Assembly (NCBI GenBank): GCA_036172665.1
Contig: JAYKNF010000033.1
Location: 232,973 to 296,972 of the forward strand
Source of the DNA: Prosopocoilus inquinatus
Lineage: Eukaryota; Arthropoda; Insecta; Coleoptera; Lucanidae
Reading direction: 5' to 3'
Length of the DNA stretch: 64,000 bases
Within the stretch, counting starts at the first letter, position 1. Every line of letters starts with the position of its first letter. Of this stretch, positions 1-13,563 are shown piece after piece. Under the pieces are notes generated by a model that was not told the origin of the DNA, did no database searches, and saw only the letters and a list, made by a program, of their open reading frames with translations. A program made the translations under genes and the position numbers.

Positions 1-397
1 ATCTAAGCGATCCTTACTTATCTATCATGTTATTTGACGTTTCGATGGACTCCAGTAACTCTGATGTGAGATACGACGTTTTCGGACGCAGCAGAAGCTG
101 GAAATAGTTTTAAACGAAACAACACGCATTAGCGATGTTCCTGTGATGTATCAATCGATCCTTACTCATCTATCATGTTATTTGTCGTTTCGATGGCCTC
201 CAGTAACTCTGATGTGAGATACGACGTTTTCGGACGCAGCAGAAGCTGGAAATAGTTTTAAACGAAACAACACGCATTAGCGATGTTCCTGTGATGTATC
301 TAATCGATCCTTACTCATCTATCATGTTATTTTACGTTTGGATGGACTCCAGTAACTCTGATGTGAGATACAAAGTTTTTGGACGCAGCAGAAGTTG

Positions 398-546
398 GAA
401 ATAGTTTTAAACGAAACAACACGCATTAGCGATGTTCCTGTGATGTATCTAATCGATCCTTACTCATCTATCATGTTATTTGACGTTTCGATGGACTCTA
501 GTAATTCTGAAGAGAGATACGAAGTTTTTGGACGCAGCAGGAGCTG
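398..546 (+). repeat. Representative 149-bp monomer
   Basis: One full monomer from GAAATAG to the next. A hand-built consensus has 31 G and 27 C (about 39% GC) and six CpGs. It usually contains TTTAAA near position 10 (a DraI site, lost in the TTTTGAACG type) and ATCGAT near position 55 (a ClaI site, lost in CTAAGCGAT types). The main variable positions are A or G in TTTTAAACG/TTTTGAACG, ACACGCATT or ACACGTATT or ACAAGCATT, GCGTTG or GCGATG, CTAATCG/CTAAGCG/CTAAACG, CTCATC or TTATC, TTTGGATGG or TTTCGATGG, CTCCAG or CTCTAG, and the stretch between GACGCAGC and CTGG. The length is close to the 147 bp wrapped by a nucleosome; one nucleosome per monomer is an inference. Confidence 0.9.
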
Positions 547-3378
547 GAAATAGTTTTGAACGAAACAACACGTATTAGCGTTGTTCCTGTGATGTATCTA
601 AACGATCCTTACTTATCTAACATGTTATTTGACGTTTGGATGGACTCCAGTAACTCTGATGTGTGATAGGAAATTTTCGGACGCAGCAGAAGCTGGAAAT
701 AGTTTTAAACGAAACAACAAGCATTAGCGTTGTTCCTGTGATGTATCTAATCGATCCTTACTCATCTGTCATGTTATTTGACGTTTCGATGGACTCTAGT
801 AATTCTGATGTGAGATACGAAGTTTTTGGACGCAGCAGGAGCTGGAAATAGTTTTAAACGAAACAACACGTATTAGCGTTGTTCCTGTGATGTATCTAAT
901 CGATCCTTACTCATCTATCATGTTATTTGACGTTTGGATGGACTCCAGTAACTCTGATGTGAGATACAAAGTTTATCGGAAGCAGCAGAAGCTGCAAATA
1001 GTTTTAAATGAAACAACACGCATTAGCGTTGTTCCTGTGATGTATCTTATCGATCCTTACTCATCTATCATGTTATTTGACGTTTGGACGGACACCAGTA
1101 ACTCTGATGTGAGATACAAAGTTCTAGGACGCAGCAGAAGCTGGAAATAGTTTTGAACGAAACAACACGTATTAGCGTTGTTCCTGTGATGTATCTAAAC
1201 GATCCTTAATTATCTAACATGTTATTTGACGTTTGGATGGACTCCAGTAAGTCTGATGTGAGATACGACGTTTTCGGACGCAGCAGCAACTGGAAATAGT
1301 TTTAAACGAAACAACACGTATTAGCGTTGTTCCTGTGATGTATCTAATCGATACTTACTCATCTATCATGTTATTTGACGTTTGGATGGACTCCAGTAAC
1401 TCTGATGTGAGATACAAATTTCTCGGACGCAGCAGTAGCTGGAAATAATTTTGAACGAAACAACACGTATTAGCGTTGTTCCTGTGATGTATCTAAGCGA
1501 TCCTTACTTATCTAACATGTTATTTGACGTTTCGATGGACTCCAGTAAGTCTGATGTGAGATACGACGTTTTCGGACGCAGCAGCAACTGGAAATAGTTT
1601 TAAACGAAACAACACGCATTAGCGATGTTCCTGTGATGTATCAATCGATCCTTACTCATCTATCATGTTATTTGTCGTTTCGATGGCCTCCAGTAACTCT
1701 GAAGTGAGATACGAAGTTCTCGGAAGCAGCTGAAGCTGGAGATAGTTTTAAACGAAACAACACGTATTAGCGTTGTTCCTGTGCTGTATCTAATCGATCC
1801 TTACTTATCTATCATGTTATTTGTCGTTTCGATGGACTCCAGTAACTCTGATGTGAGATACGACGTTTTCGGACGCAGCAGAAGCTGGAAATAGTTTTAA
1901 ACTAAGCCACACGCATTAGCCATGTTCCTGTGATGTATCTAATCGATCCTTACTCATCTATCATGTTATTTTACGTTTGGATGGACTCCAGTAACTCCGA
2001 TGTGAGATACAAAGTTTTTGGACGCAGCAGGAGCTGGAAATAGTTTTAAACGAAACAACACGTATTACCGTTGTTCCTGTGATGTATCCAATCGATCCTT
2101 ACTTATCTACTATGTTATTTGACGTTTGGATGGACTCCAGTAACTCTGATGTGTGATACGAAATTTTCGGACGCAGCAGAAGCTGGAAATAGTTTTAAAC
2201 GAAACAACACGCATTAGCGTTGTTCCTGTGATGTATCTAATCGATCCTTACTCATCTGTCATGTTATTTGACGTTTCGATGGACTCTAGTAATTCTGATG
2301 TGAGATACGAAGTTTTTGGACGCAGCAGGAGCTGGAAATAGTTTTAAACGAAACAACACGTATTAGCGTTGTTCCTGTGATGTATCTAATCGATCCTTAC
2401 TCATCTATCATGTTATTTGACGTTTGGATGGACTCCAGTAACTCTGATGTGAGACACAAAGTTTATCGGAAGCAGCAGAAGCTGCAAATAGTTTTAAATG
2501 AAACAACACGCATTAGCGTTGTTCCTGTGATGTATCTTATCGATCCTTACTCATCTATCATGTTATTTGACGTTTGGACGGACACCAGTAACTCTGATGT
2601 GAGATACAAAGTTTTTGGACGCAGCAGAAGCTGAAAATAGTTTTAAACGAAACAACACGCATTAGCGTTGTTCCTGTGATGTATCTAATCGATCCTTACT
2701 CATCTATCATGTTATTTGACGTTTCGATGGACTCTAGTAATTCTGAAGAGAGATACGAAGTTTTTGGACGCAGCAGGAGCTGGAAATAGTTTTAAACGAA
2801 ATAACACGTATTAGCGTTGTTCCTGTGATGTATCTAATCGATCCTTACTTATATAGCATATTATTTGACGTTTGAATGAACTCCAGTAACTCTGATGTGA
2901 GATACAAAGTTCTCGGACGCAGCAGAAGCTGGAAATAGTTTTGAACGAAACAACACGTATTAGCGTTGTTCCTGTGATGTATCTAATCGATCCTTACTTA
3001 TCTACTATGTTATTTGACGTTTCGATGGACTCCAGTAACTCTGATGTGAGATACGAAATTTTTGGACGCAGCAGGAGCTGGAAATAGTTTTAAACGAAAC
3101 AACACGTATTAGCGTTGTTCCTGTGATGTATCTAATCGATCCTTACTCATCTATCATGTTATTTGACGTTTGGATGGACTCCAGTAACTCTGATGTGAGA
3201 TACAAAGTTCTCGGACGCAGCAGTAGCTGGAAATAGTTTTGAACGTAACAACACGTATTAGCGTTGTTCCTGTGATGTATCTAAGCGATTCTTACTTATC
3301 TAACATGTTATTTGACGTTTGGATGGACTCCAGTAACTCTGATGTGAGATACAAAGTTTTTGGACGCAGCAGGAGCTG

Positions 3379-3825
3379 GAAATAGTTTTAAACGAAACAA
3401 CACGCATTAGCGTTGTTCCTGTGATGTATCTAATCGATCCTTACTTATATAGCATATTATTTGACGTTTGAATGAACTCCAGTAACTCTGATGTGAGATA
3501 CAAAGTTTTTGGACGCAGCAGGAGCTGGAAATAGTTTTAAACGAAACAACACGTATTAGCGTTGTTCCTGTGATGTATCCAATCGATCCTTACTTATCTA
3601 CTATATTATTTGACGTTTCGATGGACTCCAGTAACTCTGATGTGAGATACGAAATTTTCGGACGCAGCAGAAGCTGGAAATAGTTTTAAACGAAACAACA
3701 CGCATTAGCGTTGTTCCTGTGATGTATCTAATCGATCCTTACTCATCTATCATGTTATTTGACGTTTCGATGGACTCTAGTAATTCTGATGTGAGATACG
3801 AAGTTTTTGGACGCAGCAGGAGCTG
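3379..3825. repeat. Three-monomer indel block in HOR copy 1
   Basis: These 447 bp (three monomers) include the TTATATAGCATATT/TTTGAATGAAC type and the CCAATCG/CTACTATATT type. The equivalent block in copy 3 is 12322-12768. Copy 2 lacks it: there the monomer at 8152 joins directly to the next shared type. The edges fall between whole monomers, as expected for exchange between misaligned but in-register repeats. Confidence 0.8.
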
Positions 3826-4620
3826 GAAATAGTTTTAAACGAAACAACACGTATTAGCGTTGTTCCTGTGATGTATCTAATCGATTCTTACTCATCTATC
3901 ATGTTATTTGACGTTTGGATGGACTCCAGTAACTCTGATGTGAGATACAAAGTTTATCGGACGCAGCAGAAGCTGCAAATAGTTTTAAATGAAACAACAC
4001 GCATTAGCGTTGTTCCTGTGATGTATCTAATCGATCCTTACTCATCTATCATGTTATTTGACGTTTCGATGGACTCTAGTAACTCTGATGTGAGATACGA
4101 AGTTTTTGGACGCAGCAGGAGCTGGAAATAGTTTTAAACGAAACAACACGCATTAGCGTTGTTCCTGTGATGTATCTAATCGATCCTTACTCATCTATCA
4201 TGTTATTTGGCGTTTCGATGGACTCCAGTAACTTTGATGTGAGTTACGAAGTTCTCGGACGCAGCTGAAGCTAGAAATAGTTTTAAACGAAACAACACGT
4301 ATTAGCGTTGTTCCTGTGATGTATCTAATCGATCCTTACTCATCTATCATGTTATTTCACGTTTGGATGGACTCCAGTAACTCTGATGTGAGATACAAAG
4401 TTCTCGGACGCAGCAGAAGCTGGAAATAGTTTTGAACGAAACAACACGTATTAGCGTTGTTCCTGTGATGTATCTAAACGATCCTTACTTATCTAACATG
4501 TTATTTGACGTTTGGATGGACTCCAGTAACTCTGATGTGAGATACAAAGTTCTCGGACGCAGCAGTAGCTGGAAATAATTTTGAACGAAACAACACGTAT
4601 TAGCGTTGTTCCTGTGATGT

Positions 4621-7600
4621 ATCTAAGCGATCCTTACTTATCTATCATGTTATTTGACGTTTCGATGGACTCCAGTAACTCTGATGTGAGATACGACGTT
4701 TTCGGACGCAGCAGAAGCTGGAAATAGTTTTAAACGAAACAACACGCATTAGCGATGTTCCTGTGATGTATCAATCGATCCTTACTCATCTATCATGTTA
4801 TTTGTCGTTTCGATGGCCTCCAGTAACTCTGATGTGAGATACGACGTTTTCGGACGCAGCAGAAGCTGGAAATAGTTTTAAACGAAACAACACGCATTAG
4901 CGATGTTCCTGTGATGTATCTAATCGATCCTTACTCATCTATCATGTTATTTTACGTTTGGATGGACTCCAGTAACTCTGATGTGAGATACAAAGTTTTT
5001 GGACGCAGCAGAAGTTGGAAATAGTTTTAAACGAAACAACACGCATTAGCGATGTTCCTGTGATGTATCTAATCGATCCTTACTTATCTACTATGTTATT
5101 TTACGTTTGGATGGACTCCAGTAATTCTGATGTGAGATACAAAGTTTTTGGACGCAGCAGTCAGCTGGAAATAGTTTTAAACGAAACAACACGCATTAGC
5201 GTTGTTCCTGTGATGTATCTAATCGATCCTTACTCATCTATCATGTTATTTGACGTTTCGATGGACTCTAGTAATTCTGAAGAGAGATACGAAGTTTTTG
5301 GACGCAGCAGGAGCTGGAAATAGTTTTGAACGAAACAACACGTATTAGCGTTGTTCCTGTGATGTATCTAAACGATCCTTACTTATCTAACATGTTATTT
5401 GACGTTTGGATGGACTCCAGTAACTCTGATGTGTGATAGGAAATTTTCGGACGCAGCAGAAGCTGGAAATAGTTTTAAACGAAACAACAAGCATTAGCGT
5501 TGTTCCTGTGATGTATCTAATCGATCCTTACTCATCTGTCATGTTATTTGACGTTTCGATGGACTCTAGTAATTCTGATGTGAGATACGAAGTTTTTGGA
5601 CGCAGCAGGAGCTGGAAATAGTTTTAAACGAAACAACACGTATTAGCGTTGTTCCTGTGATGTATCTAATCGATCCTTACTCATCTATCATGTTATTTGA
5701 CGTTTGGATGGACTCCAGTAACTCTGATGTGAGATACAAAGTTTATCGGAAGCAGCAGAAGCTGCAAATAGTTTTAAATGAAACAACACGCATTAGCGTT
5801 GTTCCTGTGATGTATCTTATCGATCCTTACTCATCTATCATGTTATTTGACGTTTGGACGGACACCAGTAACTCTGATGTGAGATACAAAGTTCTAGGAC
5901 GCAGCAGAAGCTGGAAATAGTTTTGAACGAAACAACACGTATTAGCGTTGTTCCTGTGATGTATCTAAACGATCCTTAATTATCTAACATGTTATTTGAC
6001 GTTTGGATGGACTCCAGTAAGTCTGATGTGAGATACGACGTTTTCGGACGCAGCAGCAACTGGAAATAGTTTTAAACGAAACAACACGTATTAGCGTTGT
6101 TCCTGTGATGTATCTAATCGATACTTACTCATCTATCATGTTATTTGACGTTTGGATGGACTCCAGTAACTCTGATGTGAGATACAAATTTCTCGGACGC
6201 AGCAGTAGCTGGAAATAATTTTGAACGAAACAACACGTATTAGCGTTGTTCCTGTGATGTATCTAAGCGATCCTTACTTATCTAACATGTTATTTGACGT
6301 TTCGATGGACTCCAGTAACTCTGATGTGAGATACGACGTTTTCGGACGCAGCAGAAGCTGGAAATAGTTTTAAACGAAACAACACGCATTAGCGATGTTC
6401 CTGTGATGTATCAATCGATCCTTACTCATCTATCATGTTATTTGTCGTTTCGATGGCCTCCAGTAACTCTGAAGTGAGATACGAAGTTCTCGGAAGCAGC
6501 TGAAGCTGGAGATAGTTTTAAACGAAACAACACGTATTAGCGTTGTTCCTGTGCTGTATCTAATCGATCCTTACTTATCTATCATGTTATTTGTCGTTTC
6601 GATGGACTCCAGTAACTCTGATGTGAGATACGACGTTTTCGGACGCAGCAGAAGCTGGAAATAGTTTTAAACTAAGCCACACGCATTAGCCATGTTCCTG
6701 TGATGTATCTAATCGATCCTTACTCATCTATCATGTTATTTTACGTTTGGATGGACTCCAGTAACTCCGATGTGAGATACAAAGTTTTTGGACGCAGCAG
6801 GAGCTGGAAATAGTTTTAAACGAAACAACACGTATTACCGTTGTTCCTGTGATGTATCCAATCGATCCTTACTTATCTACTATGTTATTTGACGTTTGGA
6901 TGGACTCCAGTAACTCTGATGTGTGATACGAAATTTTCGGACGCAGCAGAAGCTGGAAATAGTTTTAAACGAAACAACACGCATTAGCGTTGTTCCTGTG
7001 ATGTATCTAATCGATCCTTACTCATCTGTCATGTTATTTGACGTTTCGATGGACTCTAGTAATTCTGATGTGAGATACGAAGTTTTTGGACGCAGCAGGA
7101 GCTGGAAATAGTTTTAAACGAAACAACACGTATTAGCGTTGTTCCTGTGATGTATCTAATCGATCCTTACTCATCTATCATGTTATTTGACGTTTGGATG
7201 GACTCCAGTAACTCTGATGTGAGACACAAAGTTTATCGGAAGCAGCAGAAGCTGCAAATAGTTTTAAATGAAACAACACGCATTAGCGTTGTTCCTGTGA
7301 TGTATCTTATCGATCCTTACTCATCTATCATGTTATTTGACGTTTGGACGGACACCAGTAACTCTGATGTGAGATACAAAGTTTTTGGACGCAGCAGAAG
7401 CTGAAAATAGTTTTAAACGAAACAACACGCATTAGCGTTGTTCCTGTGATGTATCTAATCGATCCTTACTCATCTATCATGTTATTTGACGTTTCGATGG
7501 ACTCTAGTAATTCTGAAGAGAGATACGAAGTTTTTGGACGCAGCAGGAGCTGGAAATAGTTTTAAACGAAATAACACGTATTAGCGTTGTTCCTGTGATG

Positions 7601-8943
7601 TATCTAATCGATCCTTACTTATATAGCATATTATTTGACGTTTGAATGAACTCCAGTAACTCTGATGTGAGATACAAAGTTCTCGGACGCAGCAGAAGCT
7701 GGAAATAGTTTTGAACGAAACAACACGTATTAGCGTTGTTCCTGTGATGTATCTAATCGATCCTTACTTATCTACTATGTTATTTGACGTTTCGATGGAC
7801 TCCAGTAACTCTGATGTGAGATACGAAATTTTTGGACGCAGCAGGAGCTGGAAATAGTTTTAAACGAAACAACACGTATTAGCGTTGTTCCTGTGATGTA
7901 TCTAATCGATCCTTACTCATCTATCATGTTATTTGACGTTTGGATGGACTCCAGTAACTCTGATGTGAGATACAAAGTTCTCGGACGCAGCAGTAGCTGG
8001 AAATAGTTTTGAACGTAACAACACGTATTAGCGTTGTTCCTGTGATGTATCTAAGCGATTCTTACTTATCTAACATGTTATTTGACGTTTGGATGGACTC
8101 CAGTAACTCTGATGTGAGATACAAAGTTTTTGGACGCAGCAGGAGCTGGAAATAGTTTTAAACGAAACAACACGTATTAGCGTTGTTCCTGTGATGTATC
8201 TAATCGATTCTTACTCATCTATCATGTTATTTGACGTTTGGATGGACTCCAGTAACTCTGATGTGAGATACACAGTTTATCGGACGCAGCAGAAGCTGCA
8301 AATAGTTTTAAATGAAACAACACGCATTAGCGTTGTTCCTGTGATGTATCTAATCGATCCTTACTCATCTATCATGTTATTTGACGTTTCGATGGACTCT
8401 AGTAACTCTGATGTGAGATACGAAGTTTTTGGACGCAGCAGGAGCTGGAAATAGTTTTAAACGAAACAACACGCATTAGCGTTGTTCCTGTGATGTATCT
8501 AATCGATCCTTACTCATCTATCATGTTATTTGGCGTTTCGATGGACTCCAGTATCTTTGATGTGAGTTACGAAGTTCTCGGACGCAGCTGAAGCTAGAAA
8601 TAGTTTTAAACGAAACAACACGTATTAGCGTTGTTCCTGTGATGTATCTAATCGATCCTTACTCATCTATCATGTTATTTCACGTTTGGATGGACTCCAG
8701 TAACTCTGATGTGAGATACAAAGTTCTCGGACGCAGCAGAAGCTGGAAATAGTTTTGAACGAAACAACACGTATTAGCGTTGTTCCTGTGATGTATCTAA
8801 ACGATCCTTACTTATCTAACATGTTATTTGACGTTTGGATGGACTCCAGTAACTCTGATGTGAGATACAAAGTTCTCGGACGCAGCAGTAGCTGGAAATA
8901 ATTTTGAACGAAACAACACGTATTAGCGTTGTTCCTGTGATGT
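4621..8943. repeat. Higher-order repeat copy 2 (29 monomers)
   Basis: The 4,323 bp equal 29 x 149 + 2, which fits four 150-bp and two 148-bp monomers. Compared with copy 1 it gains one monomer (5018-5167) and lacks the three equivalent to 3379-3825. Where copy 1 has AAGTCTG followed by GCAGCAACTGG (near 1545-1592), this copy has AACTCTG followed by GCAGAAGCTGG (near 6315-6362), and copy 4 agrees with it. Private changes include CACAG in place of CAAAG near 8271 and AGTATCTTTG in place of AGTAACTTTG near 8552. Confidence 0.9.
5018..5167. repeat. Inserted 150-bp monomer with GCAGTCAGCTGG
   Basis: This monomer has one extra base in the GCAG/CTGG stretch (GCAGTCAGCTGG). It is present in copies 2, 4 and 5 (5018-5167, 13961-14110, 19029-19178) and absent from copies 1 and 3. 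In copies 1 and 3 the monomer at 398 (and 9341) begins like this one (GCGATG) and ends like the next one (CTCATC, then CTCTAGTAATTCTGAAGAG). It is therefore a hybrid, and the crossover lies between roughly monomer positions 35 and 66. Either copies 1 and 3 lost a monomer by unequal exchange or the others gained one. Confidence 0.8.
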
Positions 8944-11900
8944 ATCTAAGCGATCCTTACTTATCTATCATGTTATTTGACGTTTCGATGGACTCCAGTA
9001 ACTCTGATGTGAGATACGACGTTTTCGGACGCAGCAGAAGCTGGAAATAGTTTTAAACGAAACAACACGCATTAGCGATGTTCCTGTGATGTATCAATCG
9101 ATCCTTACTCATCTATCATGTTATTTGTCGTTTCGATGGCCTCCAGTAACTCTGATGTGAGATACGACGTTTTCGGACGCAGCAGAAGCTGGAAATAGTT
9201 TTAAACGAAACAACACGCATTAGCGATGTTCCTGTGATGTATCTAATCGATCCTTACTCATCTATCATGTTATTTTACGTTTGGATGGACTCCAGTAACT
9301 CTGATGTGAGATACAAAGTTTTTGGACGCAGCAGAAGTTGGAAATAGTTTTAAACGAAACAACACGCATTAGCGATGTTCCTGTGATGTATCTAATCGAT
9401 CCTTACTCATCTATCATGTTATTTGACGTTTCGATGGACTCTAGTAATTCTGAAGAGAGATACGAAGTTTTTGGACGCAGCAGGAGCTGGAAATAGTTTT
9501 GAACGAAACAACACGTATTAGCGTTGTTCCTGTGATGTATCTAAACGATCCTTACTTATCTAACATGTTATTTGACGTTTGGATGGACTCCAGTAACTCT
9601 GATGTGTGATAGGAAATTTTCGGACGCAGCAGAAGCTGGAAATAGTTTTAAACGAAACAACAAGCATTAGCGTTGTTCCTGTGATGTATCTAATCGATCC
9701 TTACTCATCTGTCATGTTATTTGACGTTTCGATGGACTCTAGTAATTCTGATGTGAGATACGAAGTTTTTGGACGCAGCAGGAGCTGGAAATAGTTTTAA
9801 ACGAAACAACACGTATTAGCGTTGTTCCTGTGATGTATCTAATCGATCCTTACTCATCTATCATGTTATTTGACGTTTGGATGGACTCCAGTAACTCTGA
9901 TGTGAGATACAAAGTTTATCGGAAGCAGCAGAAGCTGCAAATAGTTTTAAATGAAACAACACGCATTAGCGTTGTTCCTGTGATGTATCTTATCGATCCT
10001 TACTCATCTATCATGTTATTTGACGTTTGGACGGACACCAGTAACTCTGATGTGAGATACAAAGTTCTAGGACGCAGCAGAAGCTGGAAATAGTTTTGAA
10101 CGAAACAACACGTATTAGCGTTGTTCCTGTGATGTATCTAAACGATCCTTAATTATCTAACATGTTATTTGACGTTTGGATGGACTCCAGTAAGTCTGAT
10201 GTGAGATACGACGTTTTCGGACGCAGCAGCAACTGGAAATAGTTTTAAACGAAACAACACGTATTAGCGTTGTTCCTGTGATGTATCTAATCGATACTTA
10301 CTCATCTATCATGTTATTTGACGTTTGGATGGACTCCAGTAACTCTGATGTGAGATACAAATTTCTCGGACGCAGCAGTAGCTGGAAATAATTTTGAACG
10401 AAACAACACGTATTAGCGTTGTTCCTGTGATGTATCTAAGCGATCCTTACTTATCTAACATGTTATTTGACGTTTCGATGGACTCCAGTAAGTCTGATGT
10501 GAGATACGACGTTTTCGGACGCAGCAGCAACTGGAAATAGTTTTAAACGAAACAACACGCATTAGCGATGTTCCTGTGATGTATCAATCGATCCTTACTC
10601 ATCTATCATGTTATTTGTCGTTTCGATGGCCTCCAGTAACTCTGAAGTGAGATACGAAGTTCTCGGAAGCAGCTGAAGCTGGAGATAGTTTTAAACGAAA
10701 CAACACGTATTAGCGTTGTTCCTGTGCTGTATCTAATCGATCCTTACTTATCTATCATGTTATTTGTCGTTTCGATGGACTCCAGTAACTCTGATGTGAG
10801 ATACGACGTTTTCGGACGCAGCAGAAGCTGGAAATAGTTTTAAACTAAGCCACACGCATTAGCCATGTTCCTGTGATGTATCTAATCGATCCTTACTCAT
10901 CTATCATGTTATTTTACGTTTGGATGGACTCCAGTAACTCCGATGTGAGATACAAAGTTTTTGGACGCAGCAGGAGCTGGAAATAGTTTTAAACGAAACA
11001 ACACGTATTACCGTTGTTCCTGTGATGTATCCAATCGATCCTTACTTATCTACTATGTTATTTGACGTTTGGATGGACTCCAGTAACTCTGATGTGTGAT
11101 ACGAAATTTTCGGACGCAGCAGAAGCTGGAAATAGTTTTAAACGAAACAACACGCATTAGCGTTGTTCCTGTGATGTATCTAATCGATCCTTACTCATCT
11201 GTCATGTTATTTGACGTTTCGATGGACTCTAGTAATTCTGATGTGAGATACGAAGTTTTTGGACGCAGCAGGAGCTGGAAATAGTTTTAAACGAAACAAC
11301 ACGTATTAGCGTTGTTCCTGTGATGTATCTAATCGATCCTTACTCATCTATCATGTTATTTGACGTTTGGATGGACTCCAGTAACTCTGATGTGAGACAC
11401 AAAGTTTATCGGAAGCAGCAGAAGCTGCAAATAGTTTTAAATGAAACAACACGCATTAGCGTTGTTCCTGTGATGTATCTTATCGATCCTTACTCATCTA
11501 TCATGTTATTTGACGTTTGGACGGACACCAGTAACTCTGATGTGAGATACAAAGTTTTTGGACGCAGCAGAAGCTGAAAATAGTTTTAAACGAAACAACA
11601 CGCATTAGCGTTGTTCCTGTGATGTATCTAATCGATCCTTACTCATCTATCATGTTATTTGACGTTTCGATGGACTCTAGTAATTCTGAAGAGAGATACG
11701 AAGTTTTTGGACGCAGCAGGAGCTGGAAATAGTTTTAAACGAAATAACACGTATTAGCGTTGTTCCTGTGATGTATCTAATCGATCCTTACTTATATAGC
11801 ATATTATTTGACGTTTGAATGAACTCCAGTAACTCTGATGTGAGATACAAAGTTCTCGGACGCAGCAGAAGCTGGAAATAGTTTTGAACGAAACAACACG

Positions 11901-13563
11901 TATTAGCGTTGTTCCTGTGATGTATCTAATCGATCCTTACTTATCTACTATGTTATTTGACGTTTCGATGGACTCCAGTAACTCTGATGTGAGATACGAA
12001 ATTTTTGGACGCAGCAGGAGCTGGAAATAGTTTTAAACGAAACAACACGTATTAGCGTTGTTCCTGTGATGTATCTAATCGATCCTTACTCATCTATCAT
12101 GTTATTTGACGTTTGGATGGACTCCAGTAACTCTGATGTGAGATACAAAGTTCTCGGACGCAGCAGTAGCTGGAAATAGTTTTGAACGTAACAACACGTA
12201 TTAGCGTTGTTCCTGTGATGTATCTAAGCGATTCTTACTTATCTAACATGTTATTTGACGTTTGGATGGACTCCAGTAACTCTGATGTGAGATACAAAGT
12301 TTTTGGACGCAGCAGGAGCTGGAAATAGTTTTAAACGAAACAACACGCATTAGCGTTGTTCCTGTGATGTATCTAATCGATCCTTACTTATATAGCATAT
12401 TATTTGACGTTTGAATGAACTCCAGTAACTCTGATGTGAGATACAAAGTTTTTGGACGCAGCAGGAGCTGGAAATAGTTTTAAACGAAACAACACGTATT
12501 AGCGTTGTTCCTGTGATGTATCCAATCGATCCTTACTTATCTACTATATTATTTGACGTTTCGATGGACTCCAGTAACTCTGATGTGAGATACGAAATTT
12601 TCGGACGCAGCAGAAGCTGGAAATAGTTTTAAACGAAACAACACGCATTAGCGTTGTTCCTGTGATGTATCTAATCGATCCTTACTCATCTATCATGTTA
12701 TTTGACGTTTCGATGGACTCTAGTAATTCTGATGTGAGATACGAAGTTTTTGGACGCAGCAGGAGCTGGAAATAGTTTTAAACGAAACAACACGTATTAG
12801 CGTTGTTCCTGTGATGTATCTAATCGATTCTTACTCATCTATCATGTTATTTGACGTTTGGATGGACTCCAGTAACTCTGATGTGAGATACAAAGTTTAT
12901 CGGACGCAGCAGAAGCTGCAAATAGTTTTAAATGAAACAACACGCATTAGCGTTGTTCCTGTGATGTATCTAATCGATCCTTACTCATCTATCATGTTAT
13001 TTGACGTTTCGATGGACTCTAGTAACTCTGATGTGAGATACGAAGTTTTTGGACGCAGCAGGAGCTGGAAATAGTTTTAAACGAAACAACACGCATTAGC
13101 GTTGTTCCTGTGATGTATCTAATCGATCCTTACTCATCTATCATGTTATTTGGCGTTTCGATGGACTCCAGTAACTTTGATGTGAGTTACGAAGTTCTCG
13201 GACGCAGCTGAAGCTAGAAATAGTTTTAAACGAAACAACACGTATTAGCGTTGTTCCTGTGATGTATCTAATCGATCCTTACTCATCTATCATGTTATTT
13301 CACGTTTGGATGGACTCCAGTAACTCTGATGTGAGATACAAAGTTCTCGGACGCAGCAGAAGCTGGAAATAGTTTTGAACGAAACAACACGTATTAGCGT
13401 TGTTCCTGTGATGTATCTAAACGATCCTTACTTATCTAACATGTTATTTGACGTTTGGATGGACTCCAGTAACTCTGATGTGAGATACAAAGTTCTCGGA
13501 CGCAGCAGTAGCTGGAAATAATTTTGAACGAAACAACACGTATTAGCGTTGTTCCTGTGATGT
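8944..13563. repeat. Higher-order repeat copy 3 (31 monomers)
   Basis: This copy has the same length as copy 1 (4,620 bp) and the same monomer order, including the absence of the 150-bp TCAGCTGG monomer, the presence of the three-monomer block (here 12322-12768) and the AAGTCTG/GCAGCAACTGG type near 10488-10535. Offset from copy 1 is exactly 8,943 bp throughout. I noticed no difference from copy 1 by eye, but I did not align every base. Confidence 0.9.

Larger units (their letters stand above)
1..4620. repeat. Higher-order repeat copy 1 (31 monomers)
   Basis: The 4,620 bp equal 31 x 149 + 1, that is three 150-bp monomers (near 967, 2460 and 3953) and two 148-bp monomers (near 152 and 1642). 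The copy restarts at 4621 with the same monomer types. It lacks the 150-bp monomer seen at 5018-5167 in copy 2, and it carries three monomers (3379-3825) that copy 2 lacks. It includes a diverged monomer with TTTTAAACTAAGCCACACG near 1893, a useful tag for this repeat family. The start is set by the window edge, so the phase is arbitrary. Confidence 0.9.
1..8943. repeat. Two-copy super-unit A (60 monomers, 8,943 bp)
   Basis: HOR copies 1 and 2 together form a longer unit that recurs as copies 3 and 4. Landmarks at 663, 887, 2153, 3868, 5015, 5433, 6923 and 7147 each recur exactly 8,943 bp downstream. 8,943 is 60 x 149 + 3, matching seven 150-bp and four 148-bp monomers. The A/B alternation (monomer present or absent at 398/5018, and AAGTCTG or AACTCTG near 1549/6319) shows that the last amplification step copied two HORs at once. 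Confidence 0.88.

Noticed and set aside
660..690. Hammerhead ribozyme-like core (CTGATG followed by GAAA in GATACGAAATTTTCGG monomers)
   Set aside because: The core needs CUGANGA, a stem, then GAAA. Here the last A of the first box is T, the bases between cannot form stem II, and no strand pairs to make stem III with a cleavage site. The minus strand has only GATGAG without the rest.
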